64,000 bases of DNA from Cyanobacterium stanieri LEGE 03274. Lineage in GTDB: Bacteria > Cyanobacteriota > Cyanobacteriia > Cyanobacteriales > Cyanobacteriaceae. The notes under the pieces were generated by a model that had not been told where the DNA came from, ran no database searches, and worked only from the letters and a program-made list of their open reading frames with translations. Shown here piece after piece: positions 19,142 to 28,676 of the stretch. Where the stretch lies: assembly GCF_015207825.1 (NCBI RefSeq), contig NZ_JADEWC010000009.1:1-64000 (forward strand), read 5' to 3'. A program made the position numbers and the translations under genes. Numbering within the stretch: position 1 is the first letter of the stretch; each line of letters opens with the position of its first letter.

Positions 19142-19888
19142 ATGAAAACTATTTTACGAAGGTTAATTTTATTTGTTGTTTTAATTGTTTTTCTGACGGG
19201 CTGTGTGCGTTATGATGTGGGGGTGAATTTTTCTCAAGCTAATAATGGTACGATTATTCAACATATTAAATTAGGTGAACAATTAACCAGTTTTAGTGAA
19301 GGGGAAGGGAATGCTTGGTTGAATGGTATTCAAAAACAGGCGTTGAGTTTACATGGAAAGGTAAAAAGATTATCTGCTGAAGAATTGGTAGTTACCATTC
19401 CTTTTAATAATGGGCAAGATTTGGTAGATAAGTTTAATCAATTTTTTGTTTCTGGGGTTGATGCTTCTGGTTTAACTCGGGCGCGGGGCGAAAGTCTGTT
19501 GGATTTAGATGCTAGTATGAGTATTCAACAAAATAATGGGATTTTCTTTGAGCGCAATGTGTTACATTTTTCGGCGGATTTAACTCCTTTGGGGGTGGTT
19601 TCCGATGAGGGTAATATTATTATTTCGTCTGGTGATTTGATTAATTTACAGTTAAATTTTAATTTTCCTTGGGGCGCAAAGTTAGTGACTAATGATTTTC
19701 CTACTTGGCAACGGGGAGAAGATAATCAATATCATGTTACTTTGAAAGCCGGGCAGGTTAATGATGTGAGGGCTATTTTTTGGCTACCTAATTATATCGG
19801 TTTGGGGGCAGTAGCGATCGCCCTTTTTACTCTTTTGGGTTTTATCCTCAAATATCCTGAGTCTCTCAAATCCCTTAAAAAAAGTTAG
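19142..19888 (+). CDS. DUF3153-type lipoprotein
   Basis: A 248-residue envelope protein. The N-terminus is a lipoprotein signal with lipobox VFLTGC (Cys near residue 21). The middle is beta-rich, and a hydrophobic segment (IGLGAVAIALFTLLGFILKY, about 220-239) anchors the C-terminus, so it is probably held to the membrane at both ends. This matches the cyanobacterial and plastid DUF3153 family, whose role is not known to me. It is followed convergently by menE with 41 bp between. Confidence 0.8.
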   Translation: MKTILRRLILFVVLIVFLTGCVRYDVGVNFSQANNGTIIQHIKLGEQLTSFSEGEGNAWLNGIQKQALSLHGKVKRLSAEELVVTIPFNNGQDLVDKFNQFFVSGVDASGLTRARGESLLDLDASMSIQQNNGIFFERNVLHFSADLTPLGVVSDEGNIIISSGDLINLQLNFNFPWGAKLVTNDFPTWQRGEDNQYHVTLKAGQVNDVRAIFWLPNYIGLGAVAIALFTLLGFILKYPESLKSLKKS

Positions 19889-19929
19889 CTTTTAATTATT
19901 TTCAACACCCCTGAATATCTTATCTTTAA

Positions 19930-21252
19930 TTAGATAGTGATCATTTTTTCTAGGTAGCCATAATTTACTTTACCCTGAGGATTACGGGGAATTTTATCGA
20001 CTTTTAACCATATTTTTGGTATTTTATAATGACTAAGATGCGATCGTAATTTATCCTTCATGCTATCTAAATTATATAGTTCATTATTTTTAACAATGGG
20101 TACATATATGGCACAAATAATTTGTCCCCAATAATCATGGTTTTTACCAATAATAACTACATCCTTCGCTAACCCTATTTTGACAATTAATTCTTCTATT
20201 TCTAAGGGGTGAACATTTTCCCCTCCTGAAATTATTTTACGACTATTACGACCAACAATATGTAAATAATTATCTAAGTCAAAATAACCTAAATCATCAG
20301 TTTCAAAACTATCATAATCTTGATAATTAGGATAATATCCCTTAAACAAAGACGTACCCCTAATGGTAATTTTACCAATTCTTTCTTTTTCTGATTCTAT
20401 GCTAATTTTAGCATGGGGCAAAACCCTTCCACTACCCTTTTGATGAGCAAAAAAATCATCTGGTTTTAAAATGGTTATCCCTGAAGCTGTTTCCGTCATA
20501 CCATAGGTTAGAGCAAGATTTATTTGTTTAAATCTACATATATTTTGTAAGTTTTGAGAAGTGTGACAACCCCCCACCAAAACTGTTTTAAATTTTTTTA
20601 ACCAACTAGAATTATTGTTCAAAAAAAAATGTAATTGTGTGGGTACAAGAGAAATGAAAAAGTCTTGATAATTAATGTTTAAAGGAACTACTTTTTTTAA
20701 TATAGAATAGTCATGAATATGTAATTTTCCCCTAGTTATAAAAGCTCTAACAATTTGCATTAAGCCACTGACATGACAAAGGGGAAGACAACAAAAACAA
20801 TTAATCTTTTCTTCTTGCCAAAAATCTCTAAATCCCATGGCTGAATTGCTCAGGGTTTCCCATGTGTGAATGGCAAATTTTATTTTGCCTGATGTTCCCC
20901 CGGTGGGAATCATAATACCTTGATATTGATGATGATTTTGATGATTATTATATTCTTTTTCTATATTTTCACTAAAGAAGAAGTCAGGTTTTATTAATTC
21001 AGTAACTTGCTCTAATTCTTTTCTTTTCCATTGGGGATTAATTAAAACAATAGATGATTTAGTTACCAGGGTTGCTAAAAAGATACTGATAAATTGTTGG
21101 GGATTTTTTGTCGATAAACAGATAATTTTAGATTGCTTTTTGTTATTTTTATTAATTTTATCAACGTAGTAGCTTGTCTGACCTTGCAAAAATATTTTTT
21201 GGTTATTATAGGTGCAGTTATTTTCAAATTCTTTTAATTGTTCTAATATCAT
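19930..21252 (-). CDS. menE: 2-succinylbenzoate-CoA ligase
   Basis: Acyl-adenylate-forming enzyme that makes o-succinylbenzoyl-CoA on the route to phylloquinone (vitamin K1), the photosystem I cofactor. The 440-residue protein has the P-loop-like GIMIPTGGTSGKIKFAIHTW (near residue 135), the YGMTETASGIT motif (near 254), the DDLGYFDLD aspartate region and the hinge GRNSRKIISGGENVHPLEIE (near 333-352). Ligases of this superfamily are often longer; the short length suits MenE. No other men gene is nearby, so the substrate rests on size and family resemblance; another small acyl-CoA ligase is possible. Confidence 0.85.
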   Translation of the reverse strand: MILEQLKEFENNCTYNNQKIFLQGQTSYYVDKINKNNKKQSKIICLSTKNPQQFISIFLATLVTKSSIVLINPQWKRKELEQVTELIKPDFFFSENIEKEYNNHQNHHQYQGIMIPTGGTSGKIKFAIHTWETLSNSAMGFRDFWQEEKINCFCCLPLCHVSGLMQIVRAFITRGKLHIHDYSILKKVVPLNINYQDFFISLVPTQLHFFLNNNSSWLKKFKTVLVGGCHTSQNLQNICRFKQINLALTYGMTETASGITILKPDDFFAHQKGSGRVLPHAKISIESEKERIGKITIRGTSLFKGYYPNYQDYDSFETDDLGYFDLDNYLHIVGRNSRKIISGGENVHPLEIEELIVKIGLAKDVVIIGKNHDYWGQIICAIYVPIVKNNELYNLDSMKDKLRSHLSHYKIPKIWLKVDKIPRNPQGKVNYGYLEKMITI

Positions 21253-21597
21253 AAAAAATCTATTGAGCTAAGAAAAATAAGATTTTTTTGACAACTTAAT
21301 AGGCGATTGATTAATAAAAATTGATACCAATTATTTTAAGTTAATTTATCTTTTTGTAGTGTAAATTTTTTTAAATAAAATACTATTTTATGGATAGACT
21401 AGCATAGTCTATATTATGTTTATTTTATAGTGGAAACCTATGTTTTTTAAATTTTTGTAAGAAATAATTATTAAATATATAAATATAATTATGAAATAGT
21501 TAAAGCTAATAAGTCAATAATCAGAGTAATTTTTGTAACTATTTTTAACAAAAAAAAGGGGGACAACGTCCACCCTTAAAATAAGAAGGTTGATAAT
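21253..21597. other. AT-rich intergenic region between def and menE
   Basis: About 345 bases, over 75 percent AT, holding the def terminator near its right end. Both neighbouring genes run on the minus strand; the left part probably contains the menE promoter. No gene or repeat copy seen. Confidence 0.5.
21550..21575 (-). terminator. Intrinsic terminator of def
   Basis: On the minus strand GGGTGGAC-GTT-GTCCCCC pairs with one bulged base and is followed by eight T residues (21550-21557). It lies about 20 bases past the def stop codon. Confidence 0.8.
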
Positions 21598-22158
21598 TTA
21601 AGAAATAGATCTAACAGCATTAACATTTAAGCCTTGCTTAGTCAATTCTTGGGTTAGAGCAAGGTTATTTTTGATTCTATCGACAAATAAAATCCCTGTA
21701 AGATGATCCATTTCATGTTGTATTACTCTTGCCATCCATCCCGATGCTTTAATTCTTTGTTTTTTACCGCTTAAATTCTTGAATTCTACTTCAATTTTTG
21801 AAGGGCGGGTGACATCGAGAAAAACATTAGGTATGCTTAAACATCCTTCCTCTAGGACGCAAACTTCCTTGCTATATTTTTTGATGACGGGGTTAATCAT
21901 AACAAGGGGAGGATAATTCTCATTATCAGGCTGAAGATCAACTACGATCATTTGTTTATTAACTCCGACTTGGGGAGCTGCTAAACCGATGCCATTTTCA
22001 GCGTACATGGTTTGAAGCATTTTTACCGCTAATTCTTTCACTGATTCATCAATTTTGGCGATGCGTTTAGCGTTTTGTCTGAGAACTTTATCTCCTAATA
22101 TATGTAGTTGTAACGGTGCTTTTACTTTCTCTTTTTCGACAACTAATGTATTGGTCAT
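21598..22158 (-). CDS. def: Peptide deformylase
   Basis: Removes the formyl group from nascent proteins. The 186-residue metalloenzyme has all three family motifs: GIGLAAPQVG (near residue 56), EEGCLSIPN with the metal-binding Cys (near 101) and QHEMDHLTG with the two metal-binding histidines (near 144-148). It reads alone with its own terminator. The upstream tab2 gene is on the same strand 100 bp away. Confidence 0.97.
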   Translation of the reverse strand: MTNTLVVEKEKVKAPLQLHILGDKVLRQNAKRIAKIDESVKELAVKMLQTMYAENGIGLAAPQVGVNKQMIVVDLQPDNENYPPLVMINPVIKKYSKEVCVLEEGCLSIPNVFLDVTRPSKIEVEFKNLSGKKQRIKASGWMARVIQHEMDHLTGILFVDRIKNNLALTQELTKQGLNVNAVRSIS

Positions 22159-22258
22159 AGTTTAATTTTTTATGCTAAGGTTAACAAGTCTCTTTTCTTT
22201 GATCATAAAACATTGTTGTATTGATGTTGAAATGGTGGGGGTGATGGGCAAGGATATA

Positions 22259-23128
22259 TTATGACTCTTGTTTGAGTAACCAAAAACCTTCAAAGGATTC
22301 TGAGTCTGGAGAAGATTGAATGGCAAGGAAATGGACTCCATGGGCTTGTTGTTTGGTATTTTCAAAGCCTTCCCCTTCGGCTAGGGTTTTGTCATCGGTG
22401 AGGTTAGCTAATATCCAACTGTCGCTGACTCCTGTTTCTAGGCAAATGCGGGGAAATTGTCCTTTTTCTAGGCGTAGATAGCCTAACTCTAGCCCAGACA
22501 TCCAAGCGGCGAGGGGTAATGCTCGTTTTGAGAAGATAATTAAGCCTGGGATTTTGGTATTTTCTTTGATGTTAGCAAGGGAGAGGGGAAATGCTTCACC
22601 AAATGCGATCGCCCACTGGTTCATATCTTGAAAATCATCACTACCCAGAGAGACTAAAGCCCATTTATCGGTGCGATCGCCCTTAACCGCATCGGGTAAA
22701 CTAATGGCATTACCTTGGGGATATTGTACCGAAGCAGTATTTTTAGGCGCTTGGTAACCCTCTTGATGGGGATAAAAATCAACCTCCCTTTCATCCAACC
22801 AACGATTGAGGGCATAGGTGTGACGGGAAGGAAAAACAGGAATACCAGCATCATCACAGGCTTTGATGATCATATTATTCATTTGACGGCGAAAAAATCT
22901 AATTTTACTAGGAGTTTCCCCCGCTTTTTCCATGGCAGAGGCGATCGCACCTCCTAAAGTGATAGAATTAACGTCACTATTAGAGCAAAACTGAGAATAG
23001 CGAAACAAAGAATTATAATCACTATCAATATCCGTCGGACTTTCGCAAATCAAAATTTCCCAAAGTTTTTTATTATTTTCATCAAAAATTGGACGTGAAT
23101 AAAAATCTAACTCCCAAATTCTTCCCAT
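22259..23128 (-). CDS. tab2: Tab2/Atab2-type RNA-binding protein
   Basis: A 289-residue protein matching the Tab2/Atab2 (DUF1092) family: it opens GRIWELDFYSRPIFDENNKKLWEILICES and contains the FFRRQMNNMI and PSRHTYALNRWLDEREV stretches and the C-terminal GVHFLAIQSSPDSESFEGFWLL motif typical of the family. In algae and plants the homologue binds mRNA of photosystem reaction centre proteins and promotes their translation. The cyanobacterial role is presumed similar. Upstream lies a 16-base tandem repeat. Confidence 0.9.
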   Translation of the reverse strand: MGRIWELDFYSRPIFDENNKKLWEILICESPTDIDSDYNSLFRYSQFCSNSDVNSITLGGAIASAMEKAGETPSKIRFFRRQMNNMIIKACDDAGIPVFPSRHTYALNRWLDEREVDFYPHQEGYQAPKNTASVQYPQGNAISLPDAVKGDRTDKWALVSLGSDDFQDMNQWAIAFGEAFPLSLANIKENTKIPGLIIFSKRALPLAAWMSGLELGYLRLEKGQFPRICLETGVSDSWILANLTDDKTLAEGEGFENTKQQAHGVHFLAIQSSPDSESFEGFWLLKQES

Positions 23129-23178
23129 ATTAATAAATTTTTAAAATAAAACAAACAATATTATCAACTTAGTATCAT

Positions 23179-23232
23179 ATCACCCCCACTCCTCATCACC
23201 CCCACTCCTCATCACCCCCACTCCCCATCACC
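23179..23232. repeat. Three-copy 16-base tandem repeat
   Basis: The unit ATCACCCCCACTCCTC repeats three times (23179-23226, last copy with one change) with a partial fourth. It lies between the divergent tab2 and ABC transporter genes. The C-rich strand contrasts with the AT-rich surroundings. No spacers, so not CRISPR. Confidence 0.85.
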
Positions 23233-23392
23233 ATAATTAAATATTTATAAGGGAAAGATGTTATTTCGGATAATCTCACCTATAATTAGCCCTAGAAAAA
23301 CTAGACCATAGATTGTATATTTACAAAAAACTATACTAACTCCAACAATCTACCAGAAATATATAAAACTAATTGCTCAAGATAAATAAATC

Positions 23393-26300
23393 ATGGTATA
23401 TACTCTAGGTTCAGTAGAAGAATTTATCGCTACTGTAGCGCCCTTTGATCGTCTTTCACCCAGCGAAATAAAACAACTAGCCCAAGAATTTAACCCCTTA
23501 AAATATGAAATGGGGCAAATCATGCTAGTCAAAGATAAAATTCCTCCCTACATTTCTATCATATATGAAGGACAAGCCCGTTATATCGGTTACGATCCTC
23601 GTACCAGTTTACCCCTAAGTTTAAAACTAATTAGCCATGGTAACGTCATCGGTTGGCAAAGTTTGATGAGGGGTTTTGCCTGTGAAACGGCGATCGCCTC
23701 TACCCCCGTAGTAGCCCTCACCCTCGCCAGGGAGAAATTTTTAAACCTACTCCAACAAAAACGGGAAATTAAAGAATATTACCAAAATACTCCCGGATTA
23801 ATCGAAATTTTTGATAGCCTAGGTTATCAACTCAGCCATCGTGCCACAGGGGAAGGAAACCTGAAAATATTGAGTCAAGAAGCCCTGAAAACATCCCAAG
23901 TAACCCACCTAGAAAAAGGGAAAATAAATAGCCTACCCCCGGCCCCCGAAGGACATATCTGGTGCTTTAGTGGCGGTAAAATTCAAAACCTTTCCATCGG
24001 CGCCACCGTCAACCCCCGAGAAACCCTAGAAGCTGATACCGAAATAAGGCTAGTATCCCTCGATATTACCCTCATTGAATCAGCCCATAGTAATAGCGTC
24101 GAGGCTCGTGACAACGGCTCAACACCAGCCCCCACAGAAAATAAAGACGATCCCTGGCAAGACAATAAAACTCCCTCTCCCTCAAGGGAGCAAAACCCCC
24201 CCGTTACCCCTGAAATCCTCATGGACGAGGATAATATTCCCCAGGCCGATAACAGCATTTTACAAGAGCAACCCCAAAACCTATTTAAAGAACCCAAACA
24301 AGCCCTTAAAAGTTATCCCTATTTTTCGGGGAGAAGTGAGGCAGACATCGGAATTGCCTGTTTTCGGATGTTAAGTAAATACTTTAATATTCCCTACAAA
24401 GGTGATATTTTGACTAGGGTGATTAAACAACAAGTGGAAAACAATGGTGCTTTATCCCTTGATGTGTGCGGTGCGATCGGTGAATTATTAGGCTTAACCA
24501 GTCAATTAGTAGAAGTTCCCGCAGGGGCATTTGCCAGACTAGAAGCCCCCATATTAGTCAAACTAGAAGATTCCCTCGTCGTCATCTACGCTACAGGGGA
24601 CAAAACCATCGTCGTAGCAGATCCCACCCTCGGTAGAGTTAGGGAAATGAAAACCATCAGTTTCCTAGAAAGATGGGGACAAAAAGGCAAGGCCTTACTA
24701 CTGAAAAAAAATAAAGAAACCGCCCAACAAAAATTTGGTTTAAATTGGTTTATTCCCTCCCTAATTAAATTTAAATGGATGTTAGTGGAAGTGTTTATCG
24801 CCTCCTTCTTCGTCCAACTCTTTGCCCTCGCCAATCCTTTAATGATTCAGGTAATCATCGATAAAGTAATTGTGCAAAATAGCCCCGATACCCTGCAAGT
24901 ATTAGGGATTTTCCTTGTGGTTCTCGCCGTTTTTGAAGCCATTCTCAGTACCCTGCGCACCTATTCCTTTGTGGATACCACCAACCGCATCGATATGGCC
25001 TTGGGTTCAGAAATCATTGACCATCTTTTGAGATTACCCCTGAGGTACTTTGAAAAACGCCCAGTGGGGGAAATTTCGACCCGTATCAACGAGTTAGAGA
25101 ACATTAGGTCATTTTTGACAGGAACAGCCCTAACCGTGGTGTTAGACGCTGTTTTCTCGGTGATTTATATTGTGGTAATGGTGATTTATAGCCCTACCCT
25201 TACCCTCGTATCCATGGGTATTATTCCCATTTTTATTGTTTTAACCTATATCTTTTCTCCCTTGATTCGTCGTCAATTGAGAGAAAAAGCAGAACGGAAC
25301 GCCGAAACCCAATCTCACTTGGTGGAGGTGATGTCAGGGATTCAAACCGTTAAGGCTCAAAATATTGAATTAAGATCCCGTTGGGAATGGCAAGAACGTT
25401 ATGCCCGTTATGTGGGTACAGGATTTAGGACGGTGATTACTCAAACCTTAGCGGGTTCGGCTAGTAACTTTCTCAATCAACTTTCTCAACTATTGGTGTT
25501 GTGGGTAGGAGCTTATTTGGTATTACAGGGAGAGTTAACCCTAGGGCAATTAATTGCTTTCCGTATCATTGCGGGTTATGTAACTTCCCCCATTTTACGC
25601 CTTGCCCAACTATGGCAAAACTTCCAACAAACAGCCTTATCCCTAGAGCGTTTGGCAGATATTGTTGATCATCCCCAAGAGGGTGAGGAGGATCGGGATA
25701 ATATTCCTATGCCGAGTATTGAGGGTAATTTGAAGTATGAAAATGTTTGTTTCCGTTTTAAACCTAATACTCCTTTACAGCTTAATAATGTTAGCATTGA
25801 ATTCCCCGCGGGTACTTTTGTGGGTATCGTCGGCGAAAGTGGAGCGGGTAAGAGTACCCTAACCAAATTGGTGGCAAGACTTTATGAACCTGAGTCGGGA
25901 AGAATTATGATTGATGGTTATGATGTTAACCGAGTGGAGTTATATTCTTTACGTCGTCAAATTGGGGTTGTACCTCAGGAGAGTTTGTTGTTTGAGGGAA
26001 CTATTATGGATAATATTGCCCTGACAAATCCTGATGCCACCACTGAAGATATTATTGAGGCCGCTAAAATTGCTGTGGCCCACGAATTTATTATGAATTT
26101 ACCCAATGGTTATAATACAAGGGTAGGAGAGAGGGGGGCATCTTTATCGGGAGGACAAAGACAGCGCATTGCGATCGCCCGTTCGGTGTTGCAAAATCCT
26201 CGGATGTTAATTTTGGACGAAGCCACCAGCGCCCTTGACTACAATACAGAAGCTCAAGTATGTCAAAATTTGATCTCTGCTTTTAGCGATCGCACCGTAT

Positions 26301-26458
26301 TATTTATTACCCACCGTCTGGGCACGATCAAAAACGCTGATACCATCGTGGTGATGGATAAAGGAACAATCGTAGAAGTGGGCAGTCATGAAGAATTGAT
26401 GGAACTACACGCCCGTTACTACTACCTATATCAACAACAACTAAAAACCGAAGTATAA
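23393..26458 (+). CDS. Type I secretion ABC transporter with inactive C39-like domain (HlyB-like)
   Basis: Inner-membrane ABC exporter subunit of 1021 residues. Domain order: a cyclic-nucleotide-binding-like fold (about 15-150), a linker, a C39 peptidase-like domain (about 308-430), six membrane segments (about 460-760) and an ATPase with Walker A GESGAGKST (814-822), signature LSGGQ (918-922) and Walker B MLILDEA (938-944). The peptidase-like domain has Ile319 where the catalytic Cys should be (SEADIGIACF) and lacks the usual His (EDSLVVIYA), so it should bind rather than cleave cargo, as in HlyB. The HlyD-type partner follows 68 bp downstream. Cargo unknown; no RTX gene is in the window. 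Confidence 0.9.
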   Translation: MVYTLGSVEEFIATVAPFDRLSPSEIKQLAQEFNPLKYEMGQIMLVKDKIPPYISIIYEGQARYIGYDPRTSLPLSLKLISHGNVIGWQSLMRGFACETAIASTPVVALTLAREKFLNLLQQKREIKEYYQNTPGLIEIFDSLGYQLSHRATGEGNLKILSQEALKTSQVTHLEKGKINSLPPAPEGHIWCFSGGKIQNLSIGATVNPRETLEADTEIRLVSLDITLIESAHSNSVEARDNGSTPAPTENKDDPWQDNKTPSPSREQNPPVTPEILMDEDNIPQADNSILQEQPQNLFKEPKQALKSYPYFSGRSEADIGIACFRMLSKYFNIPYKGDILTRVIKQQVENNGALSLDVCGAIGELLGLTSQLVEVPAGAFARLEAPILVKLEDSLVVIYATGDKTIVVADPTLGRVREMKTISFLERWGQKGKALLLKKNKETAQQKFGLNWFIPSLIKFKWMLVEVFIASFFVQLFALANPLMIQVIIDKVIVQNSPDTLQVLGIFLVVLAVFEAILSTLRTYSFVDTTNRIDMALGSEIIDHLLRLPLRYFEKRPVGEISTRINELENIRSFLTGTALTVVLDAVFSVIYIVVMVIYSPTLTLVSMGIIPIFIVLTYIFSPLIRRQLREKAERNAETQSHLVEVMSGIQTVKAQNIELRSRWEWQERYARYVGTGFRTVITQTLAGSASNFLNQLSQLLVLWVGAYLVLQGELTLGQLIAFRIIAGYVTSPILRLAQLWQNFQQTALSLERLADIVDHPQEGEEDRDNIPMPSIEGNLKYENVCFRFKPNTPLQLNNVSIEFPAGTFVGIVGESGAGKSTLTKLVARLYEPESGRIMIDGYDVNRVELYSLRRQIGVVPQESLLFEGTIMDNIALTNPDATTEDIIEAAKIAVAHEFIMNLPNGYNTRVGERGASLSGGQRQRIAIARSVLQNPRMLILDEATSALDYNTEAQVCQNLISAFSDRTVLFITHRLGTIKNADTIVVMDKGTIVEVGSHEELMELHARYYYLYQQQLKTEV

Positions 26459-26526
26459 AAAATATTTCCTCAGTCGTGGCTTAACCCTCGGCTGACTCCT
26501 CAATTAACCCTATCTAAGCAAAAACT

Positions 26527-28245
26527 ATGCAATCTACAGATAATCGAAATTCAGGTCAAGAAAATCTTTTACGACGGGATGGCAGAGCCGAAACCCCTGA
26601 GAGCGAACAAAAAAACATTAACCTAGATACCTCTGGTTTTGAAAAAGGAGTTATTCTCAAACAATCTAGGGTATGGTCACGGGCGATCATCTGGAGTATC
26701 ATGAGCGTCACTGTCTTCGCTGTTTTATGGGCTTATTTTGCCAAAATTGAACAGGTGGTGGCGGCCCGGGGCCAACTCAGGCCAGAAAAATCGGTACAGG
26801 AAATCCAAGCCCCCATCAATGGGGTGGTTAGTAGAGTAAATGTGGAAGATGGTCAAAGAATTGAGGCCGGAGATCCCCTCTTGGTGTTTGATTCGGAGGC
26901 CTCGGAGGCTCAATTAGAGTCTTTACTTAGTATTCGAGAATCTTTGGTTAAGGAAAATCGCTTTTATCGGGGTTTGACTAACTCTCGTTTTAGTACCTCC
27001 ATGGTGGAACAAAATTTGATGGATTTGGAAATAGATCCCGATATTCAAGCCTTAGCTCTTAATCGTGCTTCCATTGTGGAAGAAATTCAATTTTATGAGT
27101 CCCAAATCGGCAGGGCTAGTGGCAATAATCTTAGCCCAGAACAAGCCTCCCGCCTAGCGGCAGCTAATAATGAGTTAGATTCCCGCGCCCAGATTGCACA
27201 GTTGAAAATTAGTCAGTTAGAGCGCCAAAGAAGCCAAAATAGCACTCAGTTAAGGGATGCTCAATCACAGTTGAATAACGATCGCACCATACTACAACAA
27301 ATTAAAAGTCGTAATCAAGAGGCGATCGCCCGTGCCGAAGAAAGTTTAAAAATTGATGAAGATATTCTCGCTAATTTTGCTCCCCTCTCCGCAGAAGGAG
27401 CAGTATCTAGGGTACAAACGGATTTACAAAGACAAAAAGTCCAAGATCGTCAAGCGGCCTTGATTGAACAAAGAAGCAACGGTAGAATTGAGCAAGAAAG
27501 ACAAGAACAACAAATTCAATCCCGCCTAGCTCAAATTGAACAACTTCAAGAAGAACAAGCAAGGATTAATTTAGAAATTTCCCAAGCCCAACAAGAATTA
27601 CGTAACACCGTTTCCGTCAGTGAAAGTGATGTGCGCGATCGTTTAGCTGGAAATAATCAACGACTATCAGAAATTGATAGTCAACTTAACCGCATTATTG
27701 TGGATAACGAAAAAAGAATTGCCGAACTCAATAGCCAAATCAGTTCCGCCCAACAAACCCTACGTTATCAAGAACTCAAAGCCCCCGTATCAGGTACAAT
27801 CTTCGACCTCCAAGCTAGTCCTGGTTTTGTTCCCCGTAGTGGTATCTCTGAACCTCTCTTAAAAATAGTACCCGATCCTAGTCCCGATAATCCTCTAATT
27901 GCCGAAGGATATGTTACCAACCAAGACATCGGTTTTGTACAAATTGGGCAACAGGTGGACGTAAGAATTGATAGTTTCTCTTACAGTGAATTTGGCGACA
28001 TTAAAGGCACAGTGGAGTTTATTGGCTCTGATGCCCTTCCCCCGGATCAAACCTATAATTTCTACCGTTTCCCTGTCAGGGTAGAGTTAGAGGAACAAAA
28101 TTTGGTGGTGCGGGGTAATCCCGTTGATTTACAGGCGGGGATGTCTGTTAGCTTGAATATTAAGGTTCGAGAAAATAGAAGTGTCCTAAGTCTATTTACG
28201 GAGTTATTTAGTAAGAAGGTTGATAGTTTAAGGCAAGTACGTTAA
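26527..28245 (+). CDS. HlyD-family secretion adaptor
   Basis: Periplasmic adaptor (membrane fusion protein) of 572 residues that links the ABC exporter to an outer-membrane channel. A cytosolic N-terminus of about 50 residues precedes one membrane segment (about 55-76). A biotinyl-lipoyl half domain (VQEIQAPINGVVSRVNVEDGQ, near 90-112), a long coiled coil rich in Gln, Glu and Arg (about 120-420), the second lipoyl half (ELKAPVSGTIFDLQA) and a beta-barrel HlyD_D23-type end follow. The length of the coiled coil is suited to docking a TolC-like protein. Ends in a clear terminator. Confidence 0.92.
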   Translation: MQSTDNRNSGQENLLRRDGRAETPESEQKNINLDTSGFEKGVILKQSRVWSRAIIWSIMSVTVFAVLWAYFAKIEQVVAARGQLRPEKSVQEIQAPINGVVSRVNVEDGQRIEAGDPLLVFDSEASEAQLESLLSIRESLVKENRFYRGLTNSRFSTSMVEQNLMDLEIDPDIQALALNRASIVEEIQFYESQIGRASGNNLSPEQASRLAAANNELDSRAQIAQLKISQLERQRSQNSTQLRDAQSQLNNDRTILQQIKSRNQEAIARAEESLKIDEDILANFAPLSAEGAVSRVQTDLQRQKVQDRQAALIEQRSNGRIEQERQEQQIQSRLAQIEQLQEEQARINLEISQAQQELRNTVSVSESDVRDRLAGNNQRLSEIDSQLNRIIVDNEKRIAELNSQISSAQQTLRYQELKAPVSGTIFDLQASPGFVPRSGISEPLLKIVPDPSPDNPLIAEGYVTNQDIGFVQIGQQVDVRIDSFSYSEFGDIKGTVEFIGSDALPPDQTYNFYRFPVRVELEEQNLVVRGNPVDLQAGMSVSLNIKVRENRSVLSLFTELFSKKVDSLRQVR

Positions 28246-28260
28246 TTTTTTGATATTTAT

Positions 28261-28284
28261 GGGGTTATTTTAACCCCTTTTTTT
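28261..28284 (+). terminator. Intrinsic terminator of the type I secretion operon
   Basis: GGGGTTA-TTT-TAACCCC forms a 7 bp stem followed by seven T residues, 16 bases after the stop codon of the adaptor gene. Confidence 0.85.
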
Positions 28285-28289
28285 ATAGT

Positions 28290-28412
28290 TATATCAAGTT
28301 TGCTTGATCACTTACAAATTAGGTTGAGGTTTTAGGTGACGGCTTAGAGTTTATTGGTGGGGCAACTGGGATAGAATCTGTTTATAACGAATTATCCGAA
28401 CTTTATATTAAT
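28290..28412. repeat. Dispersed intergenic repeat, family D, copy 1
   Basis: From ATCAAGTTTGCTTGATCACT through TTAGGTTGAGGTTTTAGGTG to TTGGTGGGGCAACTGGGAT. The reverse complement of 36303-36416 matches it with a central insertion, and a fragment (GGTTAGGTTTTAGGTGACTG) is at 31283-31302. The following TTTATAACGAATTATCCGA is shared with 6711-6729. Non-coding. The region 28246-28676 holds only the terminator and repeat copies of three families. Confidence 0.55.
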
Positions 28413-28457
28413 CCATATTGGAATCATAGCAAGTACAATTTAGAAAATATGTCATCA

Positions 28458-28512
28458 TTCGCCTTGCAATGAATTACAAGGCTAACAGTCTATCGTTCAA
28501 TAAATTGAACTA
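28458..28512. repeat. Palindromic dispersed repeat, family C, variant copy
   Basis: Two palindromes in tandem: CCTTGCAATGAATTACAAGG and GTTCAATAAATTGAAC, joined by CTAACAGTCTATC. Copy 56428-56476 has the same two palindromes in the opposite order (ATTCAATTTATTGAAT then CCGTGTAATAAATTACACGG), i.e. this copy lies in the reverse orientation. Confidence 0.6.
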
Positions 28513-28522
28513 AGGTATATTT

Positions 28523-28649
28523 TGATTCATGGATTTAGTATCAAACATTATTGAATAACACTAGAAATTAAGACATTAAAATAGTATCACTATTGCCTGT
28601 TCCCCGTTCCCTCCCTCAATCAAAAATCATGCCTTAATTCACCAACGCC
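28523..28649. repeat. MITE-like dispersed repeat, family A, copy 2
   Basis: Right end reads, on the other strand, GGCGTTGGTGAATTAAGGCA. The core AAACATTATTGAATAACAC and CTGTTCCCCGTTCCCTCCCT matches the copy at 44949-45084 closely; the left terminal repeat is degenerate. It ends only about 30 bases before the murD stop. Confidence 0.6.
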
Positions 28650-28676
28650 AAAAATATTATCCTTAACTCAAGTTAA

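Noticed and set aside
23179-23232. CRISPR-like short repeats
   Set aside because: The 16-base copies are contiguous with no spacers, and no cas gene is present.
24075-24374. 99-codon frame inside the ABC transporter gene
   Set aside because: Overlaps the low-complexity linker of the real gene in another frame; the Pro/Lys composition is a frame artefact.
23393-26458. Bacteriocin (double-glycine leader) processing exporter
   Set aside because: The C39 domain has lost the catalytic Cys and His, and no leader-peptide gene was found nearby.
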